A stretch of DNA of 64,000 bases from BJHQ01 sp964654285 (GCA_964654285.1 CAZZJC010000020.1:1-64000), one strand, 5' to 3'; shown: positions 8,146 to 19,755, counted from the stretch's first letter. Notes: generated by a model from the letters alone, not told the origin. Program-made: numbers and translations.

Positions 8146-8574
8146 ATGGCCCGATCGCATGCGGAACTGTTCATCGACACCGGCGCCTTCATCGCCCGCT
8201 ACGACGCCGACGACCAGTATCACGCCGTCGCGCTGGCGGCCTGGGCTGAACTCGCGCCGCCGTCCGGCCGCTGGCGCCTGGTGACCAGCGGCGGCGTGCT
8301 CGGCGAGACCTTCACCCTGCTCGGCCGCCGCGCCGGCTTCCCCTTCGCCGCCACGGTGGCGCGCGCGATCCTCGACAGTCCCTCATTCTCGATCCGCTGG
8401 AGCGACCCCGGCGTCGCCGGCGCGGCGTTGGCGCTGTTCACCAAGTTCGCGGACCAGTCCGTGAGCTGGGTCGACTGCGAAAGCTTCGCCCTCATGCGTG
8501 CCGCCCGCATCACCCGTGCGTTCACCTTCGACCGCCACTACGAAGACGCCGGCTTCCACCGCTGGACTGGCTAG
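8146..8574 (+). CDS. PIN-domain ribonuclease toxin, VapC-type
   Basis: 142 residues, standard VapC size. The acidic metal-binding residues of PIN nucleases are visible: Asp11 (LFIDTGAF), Glu54 (GGVLGETF), Asp110 (SWVDCESF) and Asp129 (AFTFDRHYEDAGF). In this family the enzyme cleaves structured RNA such as initiator tRNA or rRNA when its antitoxin is lost. It sits six bases after the antitoxin gene, so the two are co-transcribed. All four catalytic positions are intact, so the toxin looks functional. Confidence 0.86.
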   Translation: MARSHAELFIDTGAFIARYDADDQYHAVALAAWAELAPPSGRWRLVTSGGVLGETFTLLGRRAGFPFAATVARAILDSPSFSIRWSDPGVAGAALALFTKFADQSVSWVDCESFALMRAARITRAFTFDRHYEDAGFHRWTG

Positions 8575-8589
8575 CCAGCCGACGTCGGC

Positions 8590-10821
8590 TCAGTCGCGTG
8601 CGGTTGGTCCGTCCCCACGATGGAGCAGCCAATACGTCGCCAGATTGGCGATCGGCCCCCAGGCGGTGATGGTGCGCAGCACCCGGCCCATGGCCTCGGC
8701 CACCGGTCCGGCCGAGCCATTCGCCAAGGCCGCTGCCGTATGGCGCTGGATGGTCGCGAGATCGCGAGCCTGGAAGGCCGCTACGATCGCCGCCCGTTCC
8801 GCCAACCATTCGGCCGGACGCCAGGACAGATGCCGATCGAGCATGGCGTAGGGCGTCTGCCGGCTGTCGGCGCGCAGCAGCCAGCGGTACGACAGGCCCA
8901 GCCATTCGCACAGGACGCTCATCAGTTCGTAGCGTTCATGGCGGATCTGCTGCCGCCCCAGCGCCTGGAAGAGCGCCTCGGCGTGGCTGGTCGCGCCAAG
9001 GCGGAGCAGCGCCCGTCCGGCGGCGGCGTGCACCTGGTCCACCGCTTCCCGGTCGAGCGCGGCCACCAGCACCGCGACGCTGGCGGGATCGCCGATTTTA
9101 CCCAGCGCCCGCGCCGCCATCGCGCGCACGGTGGGCAGGTCGCACGACTGGACGAGCTCCTCCAGGCGGGCCCGCGCCGGGGCGTGCCGCAATTCGCCCA
9201 GCGCCCAGGCGACGTGCTCCCAGATCGCGCGGTCCTGCGGATCGTTCAGCCGTTCGTGCAGCGCCTCGGCCACGCGCCGGGAATCGCTGCGCGCCAGGGC
9301 GCGGATGGCCTCGACCCGCACGTCGAAACTCGGATCGTCGGCCAGGACCAGCAGCGGATCGAGGTTGAGCGGATTCGGCCAGCGGCCGAGCAGCCGGGCG
9401 AGCTCCAGGCGTTCGCTCTCATCCTCGCTGTAGAGATTCTGCCGCTCGACCAGCGAACGCACCGGATGCTGGGTGAGTCCCGCGAAGAAGTCGCCGACAT
9501 CGGTGCCGGAACGCGCATTCGGCAGGCTGCGGCTGAGCCAGCCGGCGATCAGCAGCAGGGCCGGGCCGAGGCCGCACAGCCAGACCTTGCCCCAGTCGAG
9601 ATGGATGAATCCCGCCACCGTCCAGGAACCGGCCGGCAGGGCGAGGTCCTGCACCCACCAGCCCGAGATCCCGCCCAGCGCCGCCCCCAGGAGCGCACCG
9701 GCCAGGGCGAGCACCGCCAGCGCCTCCATGGCATCGCGGCGGTCGACCAGATGGTGCTGCAGCGCGGTGGTGGCGATGCCGGCGCCGCTTTCGACCGCGC
9801 CGGTCAGGAAGCCCCACGTGAGCAGCGCCCCGCCACCGATCCAGAACGCCGGATCGCCCGTGCCCAACCCGCCCATCGGCGGAACCAGCAGCAGCACGGG
9901 CGCCACCGCCACCCCGAGGATGCGCAGGCCAAGCAACATGGGCTGGAAGCCGATCGCATCGCACAACTTGCCCCAGATCAGGAATCCCAAGGCGGTGCCG
10001 ATGGTCTGGGCGAGGATGAGCAGCGACACCAGCGACGCCGGCACCGCCAGCACCTGGCGCAGGTAGATCACCAGGATCGGCAGCGCCGCCGCCTGCATCA
10101 GCAGGCAGACCACCAACGGCCGGCGCAGCAGTTGCGACGTCGACAGCACCTCGCGCAGACGCCGCCAGGAACCCTGTTCCAGCACCGGCACCGCCGGGTC
10201 CGGCAGGCGCCTGACCCAACGCAGGTGGTGGAGCAGCATCAACGCCGCCGCCGCCAGGAAGGCCTTGTAGACCCACTCCGACATGCTGCCGCCCACCAAT
10301 GCCGCCGCCCCGGCGGTGGCCAGCACGGTGATCAGGGTGAACTGGAACCGCATCATCGCGAAGAACGCCCCGCGTTCGTGCGTGGTGGTGATGTCGCGCA
10401 GCAGCGGTTGCCAGACGACTCCGGGACCCAACTGCAACGCCGCCTGGAAGACCAGGATCAACCCGATGAACAGCGGCGCCGGCGTCCATGCCGCGGGCAG
10501 AGCCACCAGCACCAGCACCACCGCCAGCCGGACCAGCGCGGTGATCTCCAGCATCCGCACCCGGCCCAGCCGCTGGATGACCCCCAGCAGCGGATAGCGC
10601 AACAGGATCACCAGCGGACTGAGCGCGAGCAGCACCGCGATCCGCTTCGCGTCCCAGTGCAGCACGTCGTTGGCGTACAACTGCATGAGCTGCCCGCCGA
10701 CGATGAAACCGATCGTCGCGCCGAACCAGTTCGCCCGCCGCGCCGCCCGCTGGGCGCGCTGTCGATCCGGCGCCGTCAGGATCGCGTCCTCGTCCCGCAT
10801 GGCGGAAGTGGACGACGGCAT
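8590..10821 (-). CDS. MFS-type transporter fused to C-terminal HEAT-like repeats
   Basis: 743 residues from the ATG at 10821. Roughly the first 420 residues contain about ten to twelve hydrophobic helices in a major-facilitator arrangement (for example FGATIGFIVGGQLMQLY and LLILAQTIGTALGFLIWG). The C-terminal ~280 residues have no membrane helices and contain HEAT/PBS-lyase-like repeats, seen in DDPSFDVRVEAIRALARS, DPQDRAIWEHVAWALGELR, PTVRAMAARALGKIG and AVDQVHAAAGRALLRLG. The substrate is unknown; the cytosolic repeats probably bind a partner or regulate transport. An ORF extension to 11055 runs through strong palindromes and is rejected as coding. A start at 10800 is also possible. Confidence 0.75.
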   Translation of the reverse strand: MPSSTSAMRDEDAILTAPDRQRAQRAARRANWFGATIGFIVGGQLMQLYANDVLHWDAKRIAVLLALSPLVILLRYPLLGVIQRLGRVRMLEITALVRLAVVLVLVALPAAWTPAPLFIGLILVFQAALQLGPGVVWQPLLRDITTTHERGAFFAMMRFQFTLITVLATAGAAALVGGSMSEWVYKAFLAAAALMLLHHLRWVRRLPDPAVPVLEQGSWRRLREVLSTSQLLRRPLVVCLLMQAAALPILVIYLRQVLAVPASLVSLLILAQTIGTALGFLIWGKLCDAIGFQPMLLGLRILGVAVAPVLLLVPPMGGLGTGDPAFWIGGGALLTWGFLTGAVESGAGIATTALQHHLVDRRDAMEALAVLALAGALLGAALGGISGWWVQDLALPAGSWTVAGFIHLDWGKVWLCGLGPALLLIAGWLSRSLPNARSGTDVGDFFAGLTQHPVRSLVERQNLYSEDESERLELARLLGRWPNPLNLDPLLVLADDPSFDVRVEAIRALARSDSRRVAEALHERLNDPQDRAIWEHVAWALGELRHAPARARLEELVQSCDLPTVRAMAARALGKIGDPASVAVLVAALDREAVDQVHAAAGRALLRLGATSHAEALFQALGRQQIRHERYELMSVLCEWLGLSYRWLLRADSRQTPYAMLDRHLSWRPAEWLAERAAIVAAFQARDLATIQRHTAAALANGSAGPVAEAMGRVLRTITAWGPIANLATYWLLHRGDGPTARD

Positions 10822-11143
10822 CCCGCGCTGTCCACCACCCCGGTTGATCCTGCCTGCAAGGCCAGAAGCGATGCCGCCTTGCCGCAGCCGCCCTTGAGCG
10901 GGCAGGTCGTCCTGCGCTGGCAAGCCATCGGGAATCAGGCCACCAGCGTCATCGCCCGCCAGGGCCAAAGGCCCTGGCGGGGTTTGGGCAGCGTCGGCAG
11001 CGCCCAAAAGCTGAAACAGAAACGGGAAGGCCAGCCCCGCTGTCCTTCCCGTCATGCCGGGCGACCAGATCCATCACCGCCAGGATCCGCCAGCACGCCC
11101 TTCTGGGCAAGGGCGGGTCCATAGGCCCTGGCAGGGCGATGGT
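10822..11143. repeat. hairpin-rich intergenic region
   Basis: No gene supported. It holds a perfect 12-bp stem with an AAA loop at 10954-10980 (CCCGCCAGGGCC / GGCCCTGGCGGG), immediately followed by TTTGGGC/GCCCAAA arms at 10983-11008, and a 7-bp stem CGCCCTT/AAGGGCG around 11089-11108. None is followed by a T-tract on either strand, so these are not classical terminators, although they could block 3' exonucleases behind the minus-strand gene ending at 11144. Confidence 0.5.
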
Positions 11144-11998
11144 TCAGCGCAGGCGCTTCTTGTCGATCACCCACTCCACGCCGACCGACATCACGATGCC
11201 GCCGCTGTCGACGCCGGACTTTTTGTTGAGGTCGCGCTGGCGCGAATCGAGCCAGTAGTAGCCGTACACCTTGACGAAGCTCCACCATTCCTGGGCGATG
11301 AGCGGATAGGTGACCTTGCCGCCGATCTCGATGGTCGAGGCGGCGCTGTCGTCGAGGCCGCCGAACTGGCGGTTGTAGGCGGCGTTGCCGAAATTGATGA
11401 GCTGGAAGAGCTGGAAGTCGTAAGGGGCGTACTGGATCAGTTCGCGGGCGCCGAACGAACCGGTGAACGCCAGCCACTGGTCGGAGGCGTTCCATTCCAG
11501 GTTGCCGCCGAACCAGATGCCCTGGAAGCCGACGAACGGCGGATTGATCCAGCCGTCGGCGCCGATCCAGCGCTGGTGGTTCTTGACCAGCGAGGTGCTC
11601 TGGTCCGGGTAGGTGACGACCTCGAAGTGGGGCAGGATCTGCGCGAGCGGCATGCCTTTCTGGTAGTCGATCTGGAGCAGGTAGTCGGCGCGCGCCTTGA
11701 ACTGGGTGATCTCGCCGGGCGAGATGGTGTCGGTGGCCGAGGTGTCCTGGCCCAGCGCCATCCAGCCGTCCAGCTTCACCCCGAGCCCGTAGTAGCGGGC
11801 GGAGAATGCGGCGTGGTCGACCACGTCATCGACGCGGATCACGCCGCGATCGTACTGCTTGTTCTCGAGCGCATTGGAGAACCGCACGTCGTTCGGCCCG
11901 AAGACCTGTTCGCTGTCCATCGCGGACAAGGCGCCGAAGGACCCGAGGCCGACGGCGATGGTGAGGGTGGCGAGCTTGGCGGAGCCGTTCGGTTTCAT
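11144..11998 (-). CDS. putative outer-membrane beta-barrel protein
   Basis: 284 residues with a signal peptide (KLATLTIAVGLGSFGALSA, cleavage near residue 26). The mature part is rich in Tyr/Trp/Phe and alternating polar-hydrophobic strands, for example FVKVYGYYWLDSR, and ends in SVGVEWVIDKKRLR, consistent with an outer-membrane barrel of about 12-14 strands. No named family is recognised. The start codon overlaps the gpsA stop (ATGA at 11995-11998), so translation is coupled, an odd partner for a phospholipid-precursor enzyme unless both serve envelope building. Confidence 0.6.
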   Translation of the reverse strand: MKPNGSAKLATLTIAVGLGSFGALSAMDSEQVFGPNDVRFSNALENKQYDRGVIRVDDVVDHAAFSARYYGLGVKLDGWMALGQDTSATDTISPGEITQFKARADYLLQIDYQKGMPLAQILPHFEVVTYPDQSTSLVKNHQRWIGADGWINPPFVGFQGIWFGGNLEWNASDQWLAFTGSFGARELIQYAPYDFQLFQLINFGNAAYNRQFGGLDDSAASTIEIGGKVTYPLIAQEWWSFVKVYGYYWLDSRQRDLNKKSGVDSGGIVMSVGVEWVIDKKRLR

Positions 11999-12972
11999 GC
12001 GTTCTCTTCCTTGGGGGAGCGGGAAAGGAGGGATTGGATGGCGGTATGGACCGGTGTAGCGCGCCAGAGCAAAGAATCCACCTGCGAGGCGATGGGCATT
12101 TCCACGCCCAGTGACGCCGCGAGCGTGACCGCCGCGCGGCTGGTCCAGGCGCCCTCGGCGACGGTATGCAGGCCGGCGAGGATCGCCGCAGGGCTTTCGC
12201 CCTTCGCGATGCGCAGGCCGAGGGCGCGATTGCGACCGTGCGCCGAGTAGCAGGTGGTCATCAGGTCGCCGATGCCGGCCAGTCCGGCGAAGGTCGCATC
12301 CTGGCAGCCCAGGGCGCGGCCGAGGCGGCGCATCTCGGCCAGGCCGCGCGCGATCAGCACCGCCTTGGCATTGTCGCCCAGGCCCAGGCCATCGCAGGCC
12401 CCGGCCGCGATCGCCACCACGTTTTTCAGCGCACCGCAGAGTTCGACCCCGATCACATCGCCGCTGGTGTAGAGGCGCAGGCGCGGCTGGTGCACGCGCG
12501 CGATGAGCGTGCGCAGCACGTTCTCTGCACCCGCCGCGACCAGGGCGCAGGGCAGGCCGGCCGCGATCTCGGACGCGATCGACGGCCCCGACAGGCAGGC
12601 GAGCGGTCGGCCGGGCAATTCCGCCGCGAGGATCTCGGTCACGCGTTTGCCGGTGGATTCCTCGATGCCCTTGGCGAGCGACACCACCGCGCAGTCCGCC
12701 GGGATCGCGCCCGCGAGCGAACGCGCGAGCTGACGCGTGTGCTGGGTCGGCACCGCCCACAGGATCAGATCGCACGCCGCCAGCCGGGCCGGATCGCTGC
12801 TGAGTTCGACCTCGCCGGGCAGCACCGTGGTGCCGAGATCCGGATGCCGGCGCGTCGTCGCCAATTGCGCCACCTTGCCGGGATCACGCCCCCAGAGCAG
12901 CACCGGTTCCTGGCGTAGCGCGGTGGCAGCGAGGGCGAGGCCGAAGGTGCCGGTACCGAGGATGGCGATCAT
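11995..12972 (-). CDS. gpsA: glycerol-3-phosphate dehydrogenase [NAD(P)+]
   Basis: 325 residues, standard GpsA size. Residues 6-11 (GTGTFG) form the dinucleotide-binding GxGxxG loop. LSGPSIASEIAAGLP and GALKNVVAIAAGACDGLGLGDNAKAVLI are the signature segments, the latter carrying the catalytic lysine. LAGIGDLMTTCYSAHGRNRALG is the substrate-phosphate region. It reduces dihydroxyacetone phosphate to sn-glycerol-3-phosphate for phospholipid synthesis in the cytoplasm. It lies 77 bases behind rbfA and overlaps the outer-membrane protein gene by ATGA. Confidence 0.95.
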   Translation of the reverse strand: MIAILGTGTFGLALAATALRQEPVLLWGRDPGKVAQLATTRRHPDLGTTVLPGEVELSSDPARLAACDLILWAVPTQHTRQLARSLAGAIPADCAVVSLAKGIEESTGKRVTEILAAELPGRPLACLSGPSIASEIAAGLPCALVAAGAENVLRTLIARVHQPRLRLYTSGDVIGVELCGALKNVVAIAAGACDGLGLGDNAKAVLIARGLAEMRRLGRALGCQDATFAGLAGIGDLMTTCYSAHGRNRALGLRIAKGESPAAILAGLHTVAEGAWTSRAAVTLAASLGVEMPIASQVDSLLWRATPVHTAIQSLLSRSPKEENA

Positions 12973-13049
12973 GGGGCAGGTTTCCCATCAATCCGCATGG
13001 ATTCGTGCCGTTTCCGGTCAGCGAGAAGACATCCGGGACGCTTCTCGTG

Positions 13050-13490
13050 CTATCCCGCAACCGGCGGTTCCGGTTTCGGCTCGGGCGCCGGCGGGGTCGG
13101 CACCGTGCCGTGGTCGGGGTCGGTGCTGCGGGCGCGGCGGATGAGCTCGTCCATGCCGGTGCGCTTCTGCTCGTTCTCGTCGTAGGCGAAGGACAGGATG
13201 GGCAGCAGGCGGGTGGTCACCGCCTTGGCGTAGGCGCTCTGGATCCGGCCGCGCACGGCGGCGAGGGCGGCCTCGGCCTGGCGGCGTTCGGGGCGGGTGC
13301 CCAGCGCGGTCCAGTAGGCCTTGGCCTCGTGCAGGTCGCCGCTCATCTCGACCCGGGTGATGGTGACCACGCGCAGGCGGGGATCGTCGGTCAGCGCCTG
13401 GAGGGTGCTGGCGATCTCGCGTCTGAGCAGCGATTCCATGCGCGCCTTGCGCGACGGTCCGTGGCTGTTGCGGGATGCACCGGCGGGCAT
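13050..13490 (-). CDS. rbfA: 30S ribosome-binding factor RbfA
   Basis: 146 residues. SRKARMESLLRREIASTLQAL followed by DDPRLRVVTITRVEMSGDLHEAKAYWT matches the KH-like RbfA fold, including the DPRL signature after the first helix. RbfA matures the 5' end of 16S rRNA and is needed at low temperature. The C-terminal tail beyond about residue 115 is Pro/Glu-rich and species-specific. It follows infB by 15 bases, the classical nusA-infB-rbfA order. A downstream ATG at 13439 is possible, but the basic N-terminus fits the family. Confidence 0.9.
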   Translation of the reverse strand: MPAGASRNSHGPSRKARMESLLRREIASTLQALTDDPRLRVVTITRVEMSGDLHEAKAYWTALGTRPERRQAEAALAAVRGRIQSAYAKAVTTRLLPILSFAYDENEQKRTGMDELIRRARSTDPDHGTVPTPPAPEPKPEPPVAG

Positions 13491-13505
13491 GGGCGGGGCG
13501 GCGGC

Positions 13506-16535
<3,030 letters not shown>

Positions 16536-16577
16536 GAATGACGACTCCGGGGTGATGCTCCGACAGGACGAGGCGGA

Positions 16578-17915
16578 TCACGCCCCGCTCGGAGGCTCCT
16601 GGGCGGTGGCGCCCGGGTCGAGGGTGACGCCGGCGGCGGCGGCCTGGGCGGCGGCCTCGGCTTCGGCGGCGGCGATGGCGCGCGCTTCCTCGTCAGCGGC
16701 GATGCGTTCGGATTCGAGCCGGCGGCGGACGATCTCGTCCTTTTCCGCGCGCTGTTCCGGATCGAGCAGCGCCTCGGCGCGCTCGATCAGCCTGCCGGCG
16801 CGGTCGAGGTCGATGCTCGCGCCTTCCAGCGTCTCGATGATGCGTTCGGCGGTCTGGGCCGCGAGCACCGCCAGGCTGTCGAGGTGGTTGTCGAGGAACT
16901 GTTCGCGCAGGAAGTCGTCCATCAGCTTCTCGTCGATCAGCTTCTGCAGCTGGTCCGAGCCCTTCTGGCGCTGCAGCGCGGCGTTCTCCTCGCTCATCAC
17001 ATCGATCTTGTAGCGGGTCAGGCGGGCGCTCAGGCGCACGTTCTGCCCGGCCTTGCCGATGGCGAGCGGGAGCTGGTCCTGCGACACCACCACGCGGGCG
17101 CGGTCGCGGAAATGGTCGTAGCTGATGCGCAGCACGCGGGCGGGCTTGAGCGAGTTCTCGATGAACTGCGCCGGGTCTTCCGCCCACGGGATGATGTCGA
17201 TCTTCTCGCCGCCGAGCTCATCCGTGACCTTGGTGATGCGGCTGCCGCGCATGCCGACGCACGAGCCGACCGGGTCGACGCGCGGATCGACGGAGGCGAC
17301 CGCGATCTTGGTGCGGCGGCCGGGTTCGCGCACGATGCCCTTGATCTCGATCAGGCCATCGGCGACCTCGGGGATCTCGGCCTTGAACAGCTCCTTGACG
17401 AAGTTGCCGTGCGTACGCGACAGGACGATGCGGACGCGCGCGCCCTTCTTCTCGACCTTGAGGACATAGGCGCGGATGACGCTGCCGGTGCGGTAGACCT
17501 CGCCGGGGATCTGCTCTTCGCGCGGCAGGATCGCCTCGGCGCGGCCGAGCGAGACGATGAACATGCCGTGCTCTTCCCGCATGATCGTGCCGCTGACCAC
17601 GGTCTGCGCGCGGGTGATGAAGTCGTCGTACACGCTGTCGCGTTCGGTCTCCTTCAGGCCCTGCACGAAGACCTGCTTCGCGACGTTGGCGACGATGCGG
17701 CCGAGATCTTCGAGATTGACCGGCTTGTCGTCCTCGAAGGCGCGGATCTCGCCGGTCTCGCGGTCGATGGTGACCGTGAACTCGCCCTCGGCGTCGAAGC
17801 GCTTCTGCGCCGCCTGTTGCAGGGCGCGCTCCATGTGGTCGAGGATGAGGTTCTTGTCGAGGTTGCGCTCGCGGGCCAGCGCATCGACGCGTTGCATGAA
17901 ATTGCCGAGGTTCAT
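16578..17915 (-). CDS. nusA: transcription termination/antitermination protein NusA
   Basis: 445 residues: N-terminal RNA-polymerase-binding domain (1-125), S1 domain (about 130-200), two KH domains (200-345, with GSRITKVTDELGGEKIDIIPW and LPLAIGKAGQNVRLSARLT) and a helical C-terminal extension with an Ala/Glu-rich tail. It binds the polymerase flap and nascent RNA to tune pausing and termination. The start at 17915 gives the normal N-terminus (MNLGNFMQRVDALARERNLD). It is the first recognisable gene of nusA-infB-rbfA-gpsA. rimP, usually directly upstream, is absent here. A strong hairpin plus T-tract sits about 45 bases upstream in the leader. Confidence 0.96.
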   Translation of the reverse strand: MNLGNFMQRVDALARERNLDKNLILDHMERALQQAAQKRFDAEGEFTVTIDRETGEIRAFEDDKPVNLEDLGRIVANVAKQVFVQGLKETERDSVYDDFITRAQTVVSGTIMREEHGMFIVSLGRAEAILPREEQIPGEVYRTGSVIRAYVLKVEKKGARVRIVLSRTHGNFVKELFKAEIPEVADGLIEIKGIVREPGRRTKIAVASVDPRVDPVGSCVGMRGSRITKVTDELGGEKIDIIPWAEDPAQFIENSLKPARVLRISYDHFRDRARVVVSQDQLPLAIGKAGQNVRLSARLTRYKIDVMSEENAALQRQKGSDQLQKLIDEKLMDDFLREQFLDNHLDSLAVLAAQTAERIIETLEGASIDLDRAGRLIERAEALLDPEQRAEKDEIVRRRLESERIAADEEARAIAAAEAEAAAQAAAAGVTLDPGATAQEPPSGA

Positions 17916-17960
17916 CGTCCACCCAGGGAAGGTGCCAGGAAGGCCGACAGGGTGCGCGGT

Positions 17961-17993
17961 AAGAAAAAGAGCGTGAGCCTGAGGCCCACGCTC
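17961..17993 (-). terminator. intrinsic terminator in the nusA leader (attenuator candidate)
   Basis: On the minus strand GAGCGTG and CACGCTC (17969-17993) pair, extended by four further pairs (one G-U) around a UCA loop. The sequence TTTTTCTT follows directly at 17968-17961. This is a complete Rho-independent terminator placed between the likely promoter (18026-18053) and the nusA start at 17915, so readthrough would set nusA-infB expression. Since NusA itself alters termination, feedback control is plausible, as known for nusA operons elsewhere. Confidence 0.7.
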
Positions 17994-18025
17994 GGTACCG
18001 CACGTCCCCGAAGGTGAGGGCGGGG

Positions 18026-18053
18026 AGGCTAGGAAGCATGTCAAGACGGTCAA
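18026..18053 (-). promoter_or_regulatory. putative nusA operon promoter
   Basis: On the minus strand TTGACC (18053-18048) and TAGCCT (18031-18026) are separated by 16 bases; a second TTGACA overlaps the spacer. The -10 match is weak (3 of 6), so this is a candidate only, supported by its place upstream of the leader terminator and by lying between divergent genes. Confidence 0.35.
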
Positions 18054-18253
18054 GCGCGTGGTTCCCCCGCGTCTGCTGGTGATTTCCGGCTCGTGAGGGG
18101 GCGGACCGGAATTGGCCTCGTAAATCGTGGCCCGAAAGGCCATAGACCGGTGCGGCACCGGCCGCCGACCCGTGCCGGTATTCCCGCCGTGGTTTCCCGC
18201 CCTCCCCCGGCGAGCATCCGTCCGGCTCGTACCTCTGACCCCGAAGGATCCCC

Positions 18254-18556
18254 ATGAAACCCACCTACCTCCTCATCCCCCTCTTCCCCGTCCTGGTCGT
18301 GCTGACCACAGGCTGCGCCTGCTTCAACGACACCCGACTGGTCTCAAGCCGTTACACCACGGTCGGTCAGGAACTGGTCGACCTCAAGAAGGCGCGCGAC
18401 GCCGGACTCATCAACGACGTCGAGTACCAGCAGCAGCGCCAGAAGATCCTCAAGATGAACGACCTTGAAATCGATGCCGCCATGCTGGGCGACAAGAAGA
18501 ACGAGACGGTTGGCAACTCCAGGCCCGGCGAAGCTCCGGCCAAGACGAGCCCCTGA
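18254..18556 (+). CDS. small lipoprotein with SHOCT-like domain
   Basis: 100 residues. The N-terminus (MKPTYLLIPLFPVLVVLTTGC) is a lipoprotein signal peptide with lipobox LTTGC, so the mature protein should be acylated on Cys21 and anchored in a membrane. Residues about 42-68 (LVDLKKARDAGLINDVEYQQQRQKIL) match the SHOCT short C-terminal motif, a helix-turn-helix that often mediates oligomerisation. No enzymatic function is visible. Divergent from nusA and end-to-end (no gap) with the convergent GNAT gene. Confidence 0.7.
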   Translation: MKPTYLLIPLFPVLVVLTTGCACFNDTRLVSSRYTTVGQELVDLKKARDAGLINDVEYQQQRQKILKMNDLEIDAAMLGDKKNETVGNSRPGEAPAKTSP

Positions 18557-18982
18557 TCAGCCGGATCGGATCGACGAGCGCAACTCCTGCCCCGGCCTCA
18601 CCGTCCAAGCCGACTCGTGCCGGGTGAACCCGAGGTGTGGATAATAATCCACCGCCTGCGGTGCCGACAACAGCACCAACATGGCTCTGGGCGCCGCCGA
18701 TCGCACCTGGGCGATGAGCCCCGTGCCGATACCGCGACGTTGGTTGCTGTCGCGCACCGCCAGATCGGACAGGTAGGTGACGTACACGGAATCGGACAGC
18801 GCCCGTGCGACTCCGACCAGCACCTCTGATTCCCACGCGCCAACCACCAGATTCGCCTCAGCGAGCATCGTCGCCATGCGCGGGCGATCATCGACCGGCC
18901 GTCGCCCACCCAGGGTGCAGGCGCGATAGACCGCGATCAGGTCATCGAGGGGTGGGCGTTCACGGCGGTAGGTGATGGTCAT
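18557..18982 (-). CDS. GNAT-family N-acetyltransferase
   Basis: 141 residues. The acetyl-CoA pyrophosphate loop is visible as RDSNQRRGIGTGLIAQVR (Q/R-x-x-G-x-G/A pattern), preceded by the strand VYVTYLSDLAVR and followed by VLLSAPQAVDYYPHLGF, the usual C-terminal motif B with the Tyr. The substrate cannot be told; similar single-domain enzymes acetylate small amines or antibiotics. The start at 18982 gives a compact GNAT; upstream in-frame sequence lies in hairpin-rich non-coding DNA. It ends exactly where the lipoprotein gene ends. Confidence 0.8.
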   Translation of the reverse strand: MTITYRRERPPLDDLIAVYRACTLGGRRPVDDRPRMATMLAEANLVVGAWESEVLVGVARALSDSVYVTYLSDLAVRDSNQRRGIGTGLIAQVRSAAPRAMLVLLSAPQAVDYYPHLGFTRHESAWTVRPGQELRSSIRSG

Positions 18983-19629
18983 GGGCTGGGTGTCCCGTTG
19001 GCGGATCGCTGCGCAACCGCGCGAACCAGACCTAGCGGGGCTTGCGCCCCAGCCCGACTGCGCCGCTGGCATGCTGCGCATGTCCCCGCTGCGCGGGGAT
19101 CGGACTGCGGCGACGGTGGCTGCGCCACCTTCCCGCAACGCGGGACCAAGCCCGTCCCCGTCCACTCGCTGGCGATTCTCGGGGGATTGCTCCTCGCGGT
19201 CTTTGTCCGCCACGCCCGCCAGGGACTCTCGTCCCTGGACCCGCACGGACCCGACCCGTGCGAAAGTTTGACTTCCTGCGTCAAACCCCCTTCACTCAAG
19301 GACCGTACTCCGCACGTTCGCCCTTGAGGATCCCCGTTTCACCGAACACGCCATCAGGCGAAAGCAGCAGCGACGAATCAACCCCGGTGAACGTGGTCAC
19401 GTTGGTGCATGGAATGAGCCGCCCTGGGACCACGGGTTTTCAACTGGCATTCTTCATGATGCACCGTGAATGACAGGTGCACCGCCTGTTGGTTTTCCAT
19501 CAGCGCTGTTTCAGCGTGCGCATGCTTCGGCAGGTCAGTCGTGCTCCCTGCCGGTGGGAAACCGGCAGTCCCCCAGGCGCAAGCGCTGATCAGGGTGCCG
19601 ATGGACTTGCCAGGAACCAGCACGGAACT
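18983..19629. repeat. intergenic block of consecutive short hairpins
   Basis: No gene supported. From about 19035 to 19140 small inverted repeats follow each other, mostly with GC-rich stems and TGCG-type loops: GGGGC/GCCCC, CCCCGC/GCGGGG, GGTGGC/GCCACC and CCCGC/GCGGG. Another at 19219-19238 (CCAGGGAC/GTCCCTGG) lies in a context also present near 6520-6555. A further 8-bp stem CTGCCGGT/ACCGGCAG with a GGGAA loop lies near 19550-19570. The block looks like decayed dispersed repeats rather than one RNA gene. Confidence 0.5.
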
Positions 19630-19728
19630 ATGAAGCCGCCCATGCCAGTTCAGGTCACCATGCGAAAGGCTGATCGCCGTATCGTGCGTAAAGACGCACC
19701 GATACCCCGTCGCACGCCGCCTGGCTGA
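19630..19728 (+). CDS. possible 32-residue basic peptide
   Basis: ATG at 19630 preceded by ACGGAA, open to TGA at 19728. The product is strongly basic (RKADRRIVRKDAPIPRR) and Pro-rich. It is followed 27 bases later by a strong intrinsic terminator. I do not recognise it. The same segment could instead be a non-coding RNA ending in that terminator. Confidence 0.22.
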   Translation: MKPPMPVQVTMRKADRRIVRKDAPIPRRTPPG

Positions 19729-19755
19729 ATCCACCGCGATTCCCACCCCGCCCGA

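Noticed and set aside
10822..11055. N-terminal extension of the MFS-HEAT gene
   Set aside because: The added 78 residues come from perfect palindromes and would precede the first natural membrane helix with unrelated low-complexity sequence.
19540..19625. Cobalamin or similar riboswitch
   Set aside because: A GGGAA loop and a CCCCC stretch are suggestive, but the required B12-box and junction elements are not found and no transport gene follows.
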